From Echinometra lucunter (lineage: Eukaryota; Echinodermata; Echinoidea; Camarodonta; Echinometridae), in the NCBI GenBank assembly GCA_029962745.1, contig CM057167.1:24375887-24439886 (forward strand): a stretch of 64,000 bases of DNA, given 5' to 3'. A program made the position numbers and the translations under genes. Of the stretch, positions 10,950-24,000 are shown in pieces. The notes under the pieces are model-generated. The model worked only from the letters and a program-made list of their open reading frames with translations. It did no database searches and was not told the origin of the DNA. Numbering within the stretch: the stretch's first letter is position 1; each line of letters starts with the position of its first letter.

Positions 10950-12397
10950 AGTGGTTTCATACACTAGCTTTTGTTTGAATACTCAGATAGCAAAGAGAAT
11001 TGTGTGATACAGGGGATAGAATATTACGTTTCATTGCATCTTTATAAAAACTTCTACTTATCAACTCAAAAAAAAAAAAGGGAAACTGTTGCATGTTCTC
11101 TGTTGAGCCTCTACCACTGTTGTTGAACTTTAGGGAAAATGGTATTAATTGGTGTTGATGTTTTTATTTATGTGTTCTAGGTTTACAGCGGTTACGGTCT
11201 AGTCTCTATATGGGTTATTTTTCATTTTTCTGTTGCACCTCTGTCACATTTACAATCAGTTACCAAAATGCTTTATGCTATTAGATATACTTGTTTTATA
11301 TTGCTCTCTTACTTCTTTAACTTCATGTAGGTACATGTATGTGTATGCTTGCATTGATTTGTTTGTTCGTTTTTTTTTTTTGTATGAATTCCTTTCCATC
11401 TACAGTACTAACAAAATGATTTTTTGTACAACTCATTGCTGCTGCTGCCAGTTCTGTTATAAGTATAAATAGAAATAACATGTTCATTCACATTAATTGC
11501 CATTATCGTATGTTTATACATGTACATGTATTTCTATGGGAAATTTACCTGTACATGGGTATTATTACAATTTGGACTGATAACAAATGGCAGCTGCATG
11601 TGGATGTGTTAACTGTGTTTGTATAGTGTTAGTCAGTTCTCTAAGTTCTATCTAGTTATGATGTAAGAGAATGTAGCCTTGAAATTCCATATTACATTAT
11701 ATGGGCCTTTCTTGCTAATCACAAACAGCAGTATTCAGACCCTGTATTCAGAAATTTAGCTGTAATGTACTGCTGCAACAATAGAGTAATTATATTTATA
11801 CTTTTTATGAGGATTTTTTCATGCATTGTTTTCTACAAATTACATGTACATGTATATCTAGTGATTCATGCGTATTTATTCACGGGTGTATAGTTGGTGC
11901 TTCATTAAATATTAAATATATAGTGTGTGTCTTCCAAGGAATTCAAGAATTTTTAGATTTCCATTATAATACATTTTTTAAAATGTAAATAAATACAAGT
12001 AGCTGATATTGCATATTTTCCTGTAGCAGTCAATCATATATTATGCTAGCTTTCAAAGACTTTTCATATTAAATTGGCCATTTTATATGGGTACAGGCCT
12101 CTCTCCTTTAAACGTAACTAAGATAAGTATAGTAATATTAAAATGATATTAAAATATATTTTCTGAAATTTAAAGGTACAACTTTGTACAATCATGTTTT
12201 GTAATAAAATGAAATACTTTTATTGGAAATCACCATTTCTTAGTACTCTGTTCTAATTTCCTTTGTATTTGTTGGTTTTAATTTTTATGTTTTTGTCAGA
12301 CTACCACCATGTGTGCATTCTATCCCTCTCTCATTTTGCCTACTTCTTTCTTTCACTCCCTAGCTTGCTCTTTATCCCTCGTACTTCTACCCTTCTC

Positions 12398-12624
12398 CAG
12401 AGCTGCCAACCCCAATTGGATAGAAATCCTATTCTTTATTTCTTTTTATCCTATTTTCAAGCCCGAAATCGTATTTGTTTCAAATTTCGAAACATCCAAC
12501 AGTATAAAGAATCACTCTTACAAGTTTCAAAAATCCTATTTCAATGGGAAAAATCCTATTCAGTGTCATACTCCCCTTAAAAATCCTACTAAATAGGATA
12601 AAATCTTATTAATTGGCAGCTCTG
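12398..12624 (+). mobile_element. 227-bp MITE, family C copy 1, 6-bp target duplication
   Basis: Inverted ends CAGAGCTGCCAA and TTGGCAGCTCTG. Flanked by CTTCTC at 12392-12397 and 12625-12630. The inside is repeated AAATCCTATT-type words. The second copy at 58991-59217 has exactly the same length and also a 6-bp flank repeat, so both borders are firm. No coding capacity. Confidence 0.9.
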
Positions 12625-13663
12625 CTTCTCGTGTCATTGCTATCCATCGTTCCACTTTTCCTCCTTTTTTTTTCCAACAATTTTACCATTTCTTCTTTTC
12701 AACATATAAGTTGATACGAAAAGAGCATCATGATCTTATAACTTGACTTTCCCACCCAACTTGGTGCAAACACTGCCAGACGAGGCATTTCCCTGAATCG
12801 TTTTCCTTTCTTTTCTCTTTCTCGCCCGTAAAACAAAGTGACATTACATTCCATTGCAGGGTAGACGGGGTATTTATTTCACAAGTACAATGTAAACATA
12901 ACTGACAGAAGCTTAAATGTACACTAAGTATTGCACAATGTTGATACAGGTACTAACAAACAAATAAAAGTTTGATACATCCTTCCTCGTCGAGTCGTAC
13001 AGTGTGTTTCTTCAAAAAGGAAACTGACTTTTCTATCACTTATTCAAAAAAATAATAAATATATGCTGATAAATATGTATTATTCATGTCAAAGATCATT
13101 TCTTCTCATTTATGTAATACCAAATATGTTATGAAATTCCTTGTATGAATGAATGTGCAGGGTATTGATTAATGTCAAAAATAGATTGGGCACAAAAGTC
13201 ATGAACAATGTAATTACATTAAATAACCATTAAAAAAATTACAGATAAAAGACATCTTTCCTAATATTCTTTTATTCCATTAGTCAATATTATCAGTTTG
13301 AAATGAGACTGGGGTCCATATTAAGCTTCAAAGTCTTTCCACATGACACCCTCCCCTGTCTGTACCCAGAAATTGAAAGCAAAGAGAGGATCAATGAGTG
13401 GTCGATCGTTCTTTTGTTGATCATTAGTCTCAAGAAAAAAATCACTTCAGGCATTGCTCATTTACATTGTTATAATTCCCAAATGTGGTATCATGTAAAC
13501 GAGGAAAAATGGCCTTTTTCATGATGAATTATCATGTTTAGATATGTATATTTGATGAGATATTGCTGGGCAATGTTTGGTTTCCTTTTCAAAGAAACAC
13601 ACTGTATCTACATATACAGTACTATATTTTTCTTTTCTTTTTTTCTTTAATCAAGTACATCTC

Positions 13664-14078
13664 TTAACCCATTCGTGACAGAGGTCCACATTTTGTGGTC
13701 TGGCCTAATATCTTTTGATGCAAAGTCCTAAAAATCATACCAAATACATTAACAGAAAGAGCAAAAAATTCTACACAAACTGTTCCCATTTTGGTTGCGT
13801 CAGTATTTGTTGTTTGATGCTGAAAATTTTTTAAAGGAAAATAAGCACTAAAATCCTTAAATTGGCAATGTGATATAAGGTTTAAAATCACCGTTTGCCA
13901 TTGAAAATTGGCAACTGTTTGACTTCTCATCATAATTTCTGTCAATTTATATTCATTTCAGATACATGACGTTTATAAGAAAAATGTAGCAATAAAATAA
14001 GAATGTTGGTGTTGCCAATTTGAAGAATAAAAGCTGATCAAATAAGGCTTTAAATAATTCCCGTCACGAATGGGTCAA
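13664..14078 (-). mobile_element. TTAACCC MITE, family B copy 2
   Basis: Reverse orientation of the copy at 10533. Starts TTAACCCATTCGTGACAG (13664-13681) and ends GTCACGAATGGGTCAA. An open frame of about 93 codons on the - strand (13664-13945) corresponds to the one in copies 1 and 4. Confidence 0.85.
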
Positions 14079-14784
14079 TAAACTTTCACTACATATCACA
14101 TTTTTCTTATCCAGTGTCTGTTGGTCAAGGTCATTGACAACATGTCTTAATAGATGTTTCCCTAAAGTTCATCCAGGTTTTGTTGAAAGCTCCTTCCATT
14201 TTTACCCTGGTCTTCAACCGAAGCATCAAAATGCTATTCCAAAAGTTCCAAACTTGAAACTTTGAAGAAATCCCCATGCATGACAGATATACAGTGGATG
14301 AAATGGCCTCAAAAATAAGCTGCCCCAGAATTGACGTAGACGCCAGAAGTTGGAAATCATGCTTTCAGTGTCATCATAGGTTGGGCACTGTATTGCAAAT
14401 GCCAAAAATTAATTAGGAACTTATAGCTGTCTGAGATCAATTGCAACTATTCGTGAGGTAGCTCAGAGATACATTTAGTGTTCATGTATATCACGATTCT
14501 TTTCATCAAATTGCTTTTCTTCATTAGCAGACACTACCCCTCATCATTTATATTCATAGAAAAGATAGTCTGAACTGTGCCTGCAGGCTACCTGCGACCA
14601 TATAGACATACATGAAATACAAGTAATATGAAGACATTTTCAGGATATTATGAATGTGTATGTATAGAAGCACAAAATCCCTCTTACTTATAAGTACTGT
14701 CAAAGATTATGGGAGTGACCTTTACAATGAAAAACATCTATCAAAGACATGTTGTAGGAAATATTCATTCATCAACAAGGAAAT

Positions 14785-15074
14785 CTATCGTGCTGGAGCT
14801 GCACACTCTGTAACCTGGCACTCGCACCTCTCGATGACTGGCAGATAGCCTGTTACTGAGCTACCATCTGGGCAGAAAAGCTCTATCTCTCTCACAGTGT
14901 CGCCGAGAATACCACGACAACAGTTGCAAGTCTGGTCTACGGTGAGTTGATTTAACAAGGTGTCACACTTGGATGGGCAGTAACCATTGCAGGTCGTAAC
15001 AGTGATGTCTGTTGCCACACAGCCGTCCAGGGTAAAGTTCTGCAGTTGGACTTTTGTTGTGCATTGGCTGGGTA
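14785..15074 (-). CDS. SSPO-like: Last exon: C-terminal cystine knot (CTCK) and stop
   Basis: AG acceptor at 15075-15076, phase 1 in, TAG stop at 14785-14787. About 95 residues with the CTCK cysteine pattern: [58 protein letters not shown]. In VWF, mucins and SCO-spondin this domain dimerises the chains in the endoplasmic reticulum. An acceptor 7 bases further in (CCCAG) would break the frame, so TGTAG is preferred. Confidence 0.92.
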
Positions 15075-18000
15075 CTACATTGTAGGAGGGATTTAAAAGA
15101 ATGGGATGGTTTGAAATAAGGCTTGATGTTTTTATCCACAAGTGTACAGATCTTACAAAAGTGATACAAGTCTCCAACATCTTAACTTGTATGGGAGATT
15201 TTCTTCATTAAGATAATGACAAAAACTGGTCATGAATATACATGACACAGAAAATAGAGAATTTACACCACTAACGCTCTTTCAAGATATTCATCAAATA
15301 GATAATAAAGATGCATTTCACAGCAAATTCTTTAACCCTTGTGTTAGTGACATCCAAAATCAATGACTTCATTAACTACATGCAGAGCTTTAAAAGTACA
15401 GATGTGCAACTTTCTGTACTTTTACAGCAGGTTGTAAGGGCTTTGTAAAGATTTATTGGCTATGATAAACACTGCAGGACACTTACCAGAAACTTCTCTG
15501 CAAACTGGACAACATGCACCATCTTCCATCACAGCTATAAATCCCTACAAAGTGCCATCGAGAAAACATTGTGCACATGGATAGAAAATTTGTAAAAAGT
15601 TTGATAGTATGAATTAACATGACTGCTAATTTACAGTATTCTGCATCACCACTTTAACCTTCTTAAGAAAAACAAGAACTGAACTGGTAACAAAAAAAAA
15701 GCTCACTGCAGGTCTCTCCATCAGCACAGGGGTAAAAGACAGAGAAAATGGGAAAAGGGTCTCCTTGCTTATTCCTGCAACACTTGAAATTACTTTGTCA
15801 TTCATCATTATTGATCATTACTACTAAGTGCAAATCATCCTCTCTTTATAGCTTTTTGTAAAAGAAGGGGGAAAGAATTATGGAAAAAAAATCTTTTACA
15901 AGCAGATACAAACACATATAAAATATGTGTTAACTTAAAAATCATAATTATTATTGGCAGAAAGAAGGGTGCAATGTTAAGGGGAAGTTGTGCACCACCA
16001 CTTGTATCCAGCTGTATTCATTATGTACCTTTAATCACAGTTCTTACAAATGAATCCACTGACATTGTTATCATTAATCATAGCGTGCCTCTCCATTAGG
16101 ACAGGGGCACATGACAGAAACAATCGTGAGGCTTCTCTGATAATTGTTGCAAATTATTGCAAAAACATTTCATCCTAAATTCATTTAATTTCAGCAGTGA
16201 AATCTAACTTGCTTTAATTGAAAGCAGAGAAATGACAGAAAATGGGAGAAACAAATCAGTAAAAGTTGGAGGAAAATCAGACAAAGTGAGCATAACTTAT
16301 AAACTTTAGAGGTTGAGATCAATCAAACACAATTGATAACCCTAGGATTATGCATGCAGGTAGCTCTTTTCCTACAGGAAATTTCATGCCTGAAAAAATT
16401 TCCCTACAAAATTTTGTTGAAAGTGAACATACCTCCTGGCATTCTAACAGTTCACATTCTGTCTTGCACACCACCACTCCATTCTCACATAGACAAGTCT
16501 CGCACTGTCCATGCTGCCAGACTTCACCCGCTCCCCGCATCAGACCCTCATCATCCTCACATTGGCAGGATGATGGCAGAACGCACTCGTCGTTATGATT
16601 ACGATAGTAGCCTGGTTCGCAGATGCAAGCTTCTTCATCTGGAGATGGGGACGAGCAGTTGGAGTTGAGCTGGAAAGTGGCCGCATTGCTCAAGTCTGAG
16701 CAAGTCACCATGCTGCAGTTAGAAGGTTCAGTGGACCATACTTCATTCTCCCCACAAGCTGTGGATAAAGATCAAATAATGTATGCATCAATCATTCTTA
16801 ATTCTTAGTTTAAGTCCTGCCACAGCACTAATGTCCTTTGGCAAGATATGAATCTACATTTGCCATTCTCCTCCTAGGTGTTAATTGGTACCCAGTTAGT
16901 GATTTGTTAGCACTGTGAGCACCTGAAAAATAGTGCCTGGCTGGAATGCTCTTTAGGGAGTGGAGAAGGTCCATACATTGTGTGTGGGCAAGCCCAAATC
17001 CGATGAAATTTCTGTAAAACGCTTTCAGAGATGCATTAGGCGCTATAAAAATCCAGGATATTAACATTAGTGCTTTTTTTGTTGCAATTTAGAAGTGAAT
17101 GTAATATAAATGTAAAATGGTAATCCTGGTGAACTTTTGTTCTTGAATAAAGATCACTAAAATTGAGAAAGGAAAAAAGGAATTTGCTCATCTGACATAT
17201 AAATGGAATAAGAGAGAGTATGTCAGTCATGATTTGAACTCACTATTGTGTGTAAATAGCCACAACAGTAGCTTTGAAAATTTGGATAAATAGAGGCATG
17301 GCAGTGATATCAAAACAGCACTTCTTCTTCTTCTTCTTCTTCTTCTAGATGAGTACAGTCCACCATCTGGTGTATTCTCGTACTGGTTTGGCTGGCCGGT
17401 GCAGTGTATGTACAGTGCCAAATAAAAAGACTAAAAACTAATTGCAGCTAAAAATAATAGTAACCCCTTTTACGGCACTTCATCCCTTATTGTGCTACAG
17501 CTGCAATTTTGCCAAGACTCCACACAGAAATCCCATAGCGCAGTGTTTAATCTTACATCGAATGATCTACAAAAGATTAATGTACATGCAGCTCTCCTAT
17601 CCCAGGATGGTACTTACGGCAGCTCCCTGCATTACAGTCAGCAAACTCTATGTCCTGCCCCTCACACTCCGCTCCTCCATAGGCAGCGGATGGGTTGTTG
17701 GGGTATCGCTGTCGGTAGATGCCGTTGGTCAAATGACCACATGTTTGAGGACATTCTGACCAATCAGACCACTGGCTCCACCCACAATCAACTAGCAAAG
17801 GGGTAAAATACAGGAATATAAAGCTGAATGTATACTACTTATCACATTCAGACTTCATAGATGCATTATATTCAAGAAGTTATCAATTCTACTTTTATCT
17901 ATTTTTGCATTAAATACATTTGTCGCATTACTCTCATACTATTCAATTTCATATTCGTCAATTCATTTGTATTAAAAGTTGTTGAAAAACACAAAAGCAA

Positions 18001-21000
18001 TCATTACCTGTACAATCGACTTCGGTACAAACAAATGATCCACCTTGGCAAGTACTGTAAAGAAAAGGGAAAAGGAATGCGATATAAAAATTAGAGTAAG
18101 CATGAACAGGTGGAATGAATAATAACAATTTCATATAAATATTGCATGCTCAGGTGTTCACTGTCAGGGGGGGGGGCACTGTCATTACAAGGTGGACACC
18201 ATGCTCGTACGTGGACTTTCAAAATGGACCCTTGACAAGTACTTATCCTTTGATCTCAGAATACCCCAAAACAAGTATTTTGTCATGTTTTCCCTACCCT
18301 AAACAAGTACACGCACCCAAGCTGTTGTAAAAGTATACCCTTTTTTTCTGATTTTTTTGCAATTTTGATACCCTTTTCACTGTACGTGTGTACATCGCCC
18401 GTCCGTGAAAAACAACCCTTTATACACGTATTTGTGTACGAGCATGGTGTCCACCTTGTAATGGCAGTGCCCATTCAATTCATTTTATGCACAACTGTAA
18501 GATTAAACTAAACTTACCAGTTATTGCACTCTCTGGTAACCACAGCTCCTGGTGGGTACTCCACCATACCATCCAGACTAATAGAAACTATGGATCCATC
18601 AGGAAGTGATACATCATCCAGGTCACTGATATGAGAAGCATCCAGGAGACACCTGCACTCACTCTGGTCCACACAGCGGCTGTCTTGAAGGACCTGGGTA
18701 ATTGACAATGAAAGGTAGATGCAATCTTACCAAACAGCTCTTAAAGGGGGTACCCAATGCTGAAACAATGTTAGTTCATTTAAAAGAGCGTGATTTTATT
18801 AGCAGAAAATCATCTGCCTAAAGTTTTTTAAGAAGTCGTGTTGTCATACCCTATCCTCAAATTTTTTGGTCAACTCTTGACTTTTTATGAGAAAATTAGC
18901 CAAAATGCATTGATTTCGATTGAAAATCATCAAATTTCTAATGTTATTCTTCTTATAATTCCATTCTCGATCATATATCCAAAAAATGTTTACCATTGTG
19001 TAATCACTTTAAAGAAAGCAAGTGTATATTCCTTCATACTGTAAGTAAGCAATGAGACCCTTGAGACCTATGTGAGGCAGTGGGAAATAAACAATCAACA
19101 CATTGGAGGGGGGCCCTATCAGTTTGGTTGAGTACCTAGGAACTCCTGGTTACAAGTTTGGGCCACTGCTCTAAGAACAATCTTTCGTGCCTTCTCGACA
19201 AGCATGGAACTGAAACAATGGAAACAATGGGTATGCCCAGGGTTGATGGACTCCTAAGCAGAATAATCATAGTTCTGTCAAAATCATTAACATCAAGTAT
19301 ATTGACACTTTGATACTTTCATCACTAGTAATACCAAAGACATTTCTCCTACAATCACAAATAAACTCTATCAGCAACCATCATAGTCCACGGAAACCAG
19401 TACGCTACTGGGTCATCAGCTGTAACCTGTACATTTTTAACCGATTGGATTTTGGTATAACATGCATTTTCCACAGACCCCAGCACAACATCTTGGGTTT
19501 AGTATTCAGTGGGTTAATACAAATATCAATGCAATAGTGCTCTTGGTGATAAACCAGAAAACTAAGACAAGCACCTGGGCCCTGTTTCATAAAACTTGTT
19601 ATCAGTAACAACTGCCATATTTCTATGACAAATTTGCTCTCAGTCAATCAGATGCAAGGATTCCAGTAGCTTATAACAGTTATTGCAACTTGTTATTGAT
19701 AAGTTTTATGAAACGGGGCCCAGATCAAGTGATATGAGAGGCATCCAGGAGGCATTTTGCACTCACTCTGGTCCACACAGCAGCCATTCTGCACAACCTA
19801 CTATGTAAATGACAATTACATGTACATGTACATGCAGATTAGTCATTCATTTTTACCCAGCAGCTAAGAAAACAAGTAAATTCATAATGTAAGCAAAAAT
19901 GCAACAAGACATTTGAAATCTATCTGAGGCAATAGGAAATAAAGAATCAGAGTACTCTTGGGGGGCACTATTAGTTTGTTTTTAAAAACCTAAGAACTCC
20001 TGGTTACAAGTTTGAGCCACTGCTTTAAGAACAATCTTTCATGCCTTCTCGTCAAAAGCACGCAGCTAAAATAATGGAAACGATGGGTATGTGTGCAGGG
20101 GTGCTTGGACTCCTAAGTAGAATGATCATAATTCATCACCACTAATACCTAAGAAATTTCGCCTTCAATCAAAAATAGATTCTATCAGCAACTAGCATGG
20201 TTTAGGGGAAACTAGTAAGTTATTCAGTCATCAGCTTTAACTTGTATATTTTTAACCCATTGGATTTGGTATAACAGTATTTTCTACAGACCCCAGCACA
20301 ACATCTTGGGTTTACTATTCAGCAGGTTAATACAAATATCAATGGATTAGTACTCTGACTGATTAACCAGCAAACTAAGTGAACCACCTGATGCACCCAA
20401 GGCTTTACCTGATCTCCAGGACAAGCACATCCTGCAGTACAGTTCTCCAGCAGACACTCTGTTCCTGTCTGTACATCAGCACACGTCAACGGACATCTGT
20501 TGGCACATTCACTGGCAACAAGGTCACCTTCACATATAGCTGTAGGAAAACCAAACATCACAAAGTAGCATTGGCATACAGAAGCAAGATGTTTCAGTTC
20601 AGGCTTGTTCAAGGTTTCCCACAGAATTTTTTGTTTGCTGACACATGATAGATTCCAGAAGAATAGCAATTGGGGTGAAAATAACAGCAGCATGTAAGGA
20701 AAATCCTACACATACAGTGTACCATTTGTTTGTGATAAGATACAGAAAAAGAAAATCCTTGTAAAAAAGTATGAGTACCATCATGGTAATTTGATGAAAT
20801 TACGATTAAATCACAGTAATTTGATGGTACTTACTTGATACTTTCATGGTTTTGATGGTAATTTCATCAAAACACCATGATTGTACCCTTATACTTTTTT
20901 ACAAGGGAATATATTACAATTAAAAAAAAAAAACAACAAACAAAATCCTCCTGGGTAAAGCACCTGGGTAAAATAGCAGGGTTCAACTCTTCAAAATTCA

Positions 21001-24000
21001 ACTCCTACAAAGTAAGAAGAAAGAATGGTACTACAGAGCCACAAAATCTTGAAGTGCATTATCATTGTGTTACTGGTAGAAACATGTACTTTTTTGTACT
21101 CATATAAATTTATATCCCAGCCAACTTACGTCCACAAGGTTCCATATTACAGCCCTTAGATTCTAGAAGCGAACCATTGCAGGTAATGCCTCCATAGGCA
21201 GCAGGCACGGTGATGTTGCGATGGCGTCTAGTCGTACCTCCATCGCAGAGGGCACTACAATTAGTCCACTCTGTCCAATCACTGAGGATGCAGTCCACTA
21301 AACACATAGGCAGCAGAACGAGCATGGTATATCATAATCAATCTGAATAAGTATCTGAATCTAATAGTTTATTGTCAGACATTACAAGACATATACATGT
21401 ATATGTATGCACATGTAAATGGTTTATTGTTTGATTACAAGAAGGACATTGCACCCAAAATTTACAACGAACATCCCCATCTACCTGAATATTAAAGCTA
21501 CAATATTGATCATGTTTCATTTCAAAATTTATAGGAGGGACTGTAATCATGACCATCCTGCATAGTGACCCACCATTTGCTCCATAACAGTAACTTTCAC
21601 TTTGTCAGACATATGATTAGGGTGACAGTAACATGTAGATTGGGGTTAGCATTGGGGTTAAGGTTAGGTGTTAGGGTTGGGTGTCAGGGTTCAGGTCAAG
21701 TCATAATGTGAGTCCATGGTTGAAATAAAAATTTGATTTGGTAGCTTGGTGAAACGGAGAGGTGCAATAAAAAAAAACACGTAAAGAATGCAAAATGCAA
21801 ATTGGTGTCTGTATTGTTTGTGTTTATGCACTGCAGTTTGCCAAGCTTCATGTACCTAAGCGTAGTAAACTGCATGCAACTTAGGTGTAAACAAAGCATT
21901 CATCACAGAATCCTCTCCCTGTATCCTGTATCTTACCTGGGCAGGGATGCGCATTGCATGCAGCCGGCTCCGTACCAGGCCCCTGGCAGTCCTCTCCCCC
22001 ATACTCAGGCTCTGGACACCCGCAAACCCTGCTCCTGTTGTGGTACCCTCCAGCACAGGACTCTGTACAGTCGCTCCAAGGTTCCCACTCACACCATTCA
22101 CCATCGGCTGCAGGGTGTGAAGAAAAAATATTTAACCAATTGCAATGATTTGATTGTGGTATGATTCACATTTCCATAAATGAAATTATGAAATTATTTG
22201 GGTTTAGTGCTAACCTGTAGAACACCAAAGCCCATAATAACTCAGGTTGCGGTCTATGGAAAATGTGTGTTCTACAGAAATCTAAATGTGCTCAACAGGT
22301 TAAGCAAGTTAACTAATTGGCCCCAACTTCCACTGACTGCCATCGGCTGCAGCACATGAAAAAATAAAGTTGGGCATACATGTAACAATCTATAAGGATA
22401 CAAACAGTACCTTCGTATCTCTTAGTTGTTTTTTTGCTGATCAGCAGCTGATTCAGAGATGAGAAGAAAAAAAAAAAATAGTAATTCAAGGATTTGATTA
22501 CAACTGTATTATTCAGAATATGTAATCCACATGTATGGAAACAACTTCAAAACAGGCTAGAATATTGCCAAGAGGACAGTTGCAGGAAATTATTAAAAAC
22601 ATGTATGTTACATAATGGTGTATGGTTCAAGGCTCTCCCTAATTGTCAGAAGGCATATGCCCCACCCAACTAAAGCTGATCAGGTAGCAGATTTTACAAG
22701 AATGATACTGCCATTGCAAAGGCAAAAGCAATAAATTTTGGTAGATGTAGTTGCAACTTGGTATGAAAAAAAACACAGAAATACAACATACTTGGACAGG
22801 GGTCTGTGTTGCAGTCCTCCATCTCTAAAGCATCTCCCTCACAACCTCGTCCTCCATTGCTAGGGGCAGGCATAGAGCAAGACCGTGTCCTCACAGTGAT
22901 ACCATAGCCACATGTCGCATTACATGAAGACCAAGGTGACCACTGAGACCAGTTGCCGTCGCAGGTGTTGTTTGTGCAAACAACTGTTCCATCCTTACAA
23001 GTGCTGAAAAGTTCATAATGGAAATTTGTGAAACTGAATTCCACAATCTACATTACAAGTTTCAATATACATTGCATACACTATACATGTAGATGAAATA
23101 AAATTAAGTCCAAGGGTCTGAAAATGAATTTTCACAAGCTGATTTCATATCGATGTCATTTGCAGATATTGTTCTTGCATCTGACCATCCCACGCTAACA
23201 AGTGCTGCAATACATTGTAGGTATATTGGAAAGAAAAAAGCTGAAATCTACAATTGATATGAAAAGCATTATGCTATTACAGGGGAATGTTAAATATGTA
23301 AACAACTGAAAATGTTCTTAATGAATTTAAGAAAGAAACCTACCAATTATTACAGAGGTCTTGAGATACCAAAGCACCACTGTCATAGACAGTTCTGCCT
23401 ACAGAGCAGTTGGTGGGGCAGGGGGCGAGGTCACAGGTCACTTCTTCAGACGCAACCCCTTCACACTCTGCGCCTCCATGCTGAGCTGGAGGGTTATTAG
23501 GAGACCTGGAAAAAGAAAAGAAATACGGAAAGGAAGTTTTCAAACTGTTGTGGTCTTTTCATTGATGTGTAATTTCCAACATGTACATGTCGTTAAGAAA
23601 ACTATGTACTTATCTAGACTATTTGAAATTAAATTTTAAATTGTCTCCTTATCAACATCATTACTGTGATCTTCATTATCACCATCATTCTGATCTCGCT
23701 CATGATCACTGACACCATTACAATCATCAAAATCATTTTCAACATAAGTACTTTTATCATCACCATCATCATCATCATTATCATCATCACCACCATGATC
23801 ATGATCATGATGATCATCATTACGAACATCATGATCATCACTTTCATCACAATCATCATCACCATAATATTGACCATCATCGTCACTTTTGTCACCATGA
23901 TGATCACCATGACGATCACCATGATGATCACCATCGTCATCATCATCATCAACACCACCATCACCATCACTACTGAAATCCCTTTTACAACTAGTCCACA

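Larger units (their letters stand above)
7694..14784. other. Convergent intergenic spacer
   Basis: Between the ends of the two genes. It holds the foldback element at 9191, MITEs at 10533, 12398 and 13664, and otherwise AT-rich sequence with short homopolymers (for example 10 C near 8540). Small open frames here lie in repeats or lack any recognisable domain. I see no third gene. No AATAAA on the - strand is visible within about 700 bp below the - strand stop. Confidence 0.6.
18694..20408 (-). repeat. Intron made of a local segmental duplication
   Basis: The region 19040-19570 aligns with 19880-20370. Shared words include AACTCCTGGTTACAAGTTTG, GACTCCTAAG and GACCCCAGCACAACATCTTG, in the same order. 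The duplicate also carried part of the neighbouring exon, whose relic sits at 19729-19800. A TTAA MITE (18741-19012) and a foldback element (19575-19723) have since inserted, only in the first unit or at the joint. Confidence 0.8.

Noticed and set aside
17227..17421. Poly-Arg frame on the - strand
   Set aside because: Reading of the CTT microsatellite at about 17320-17346.
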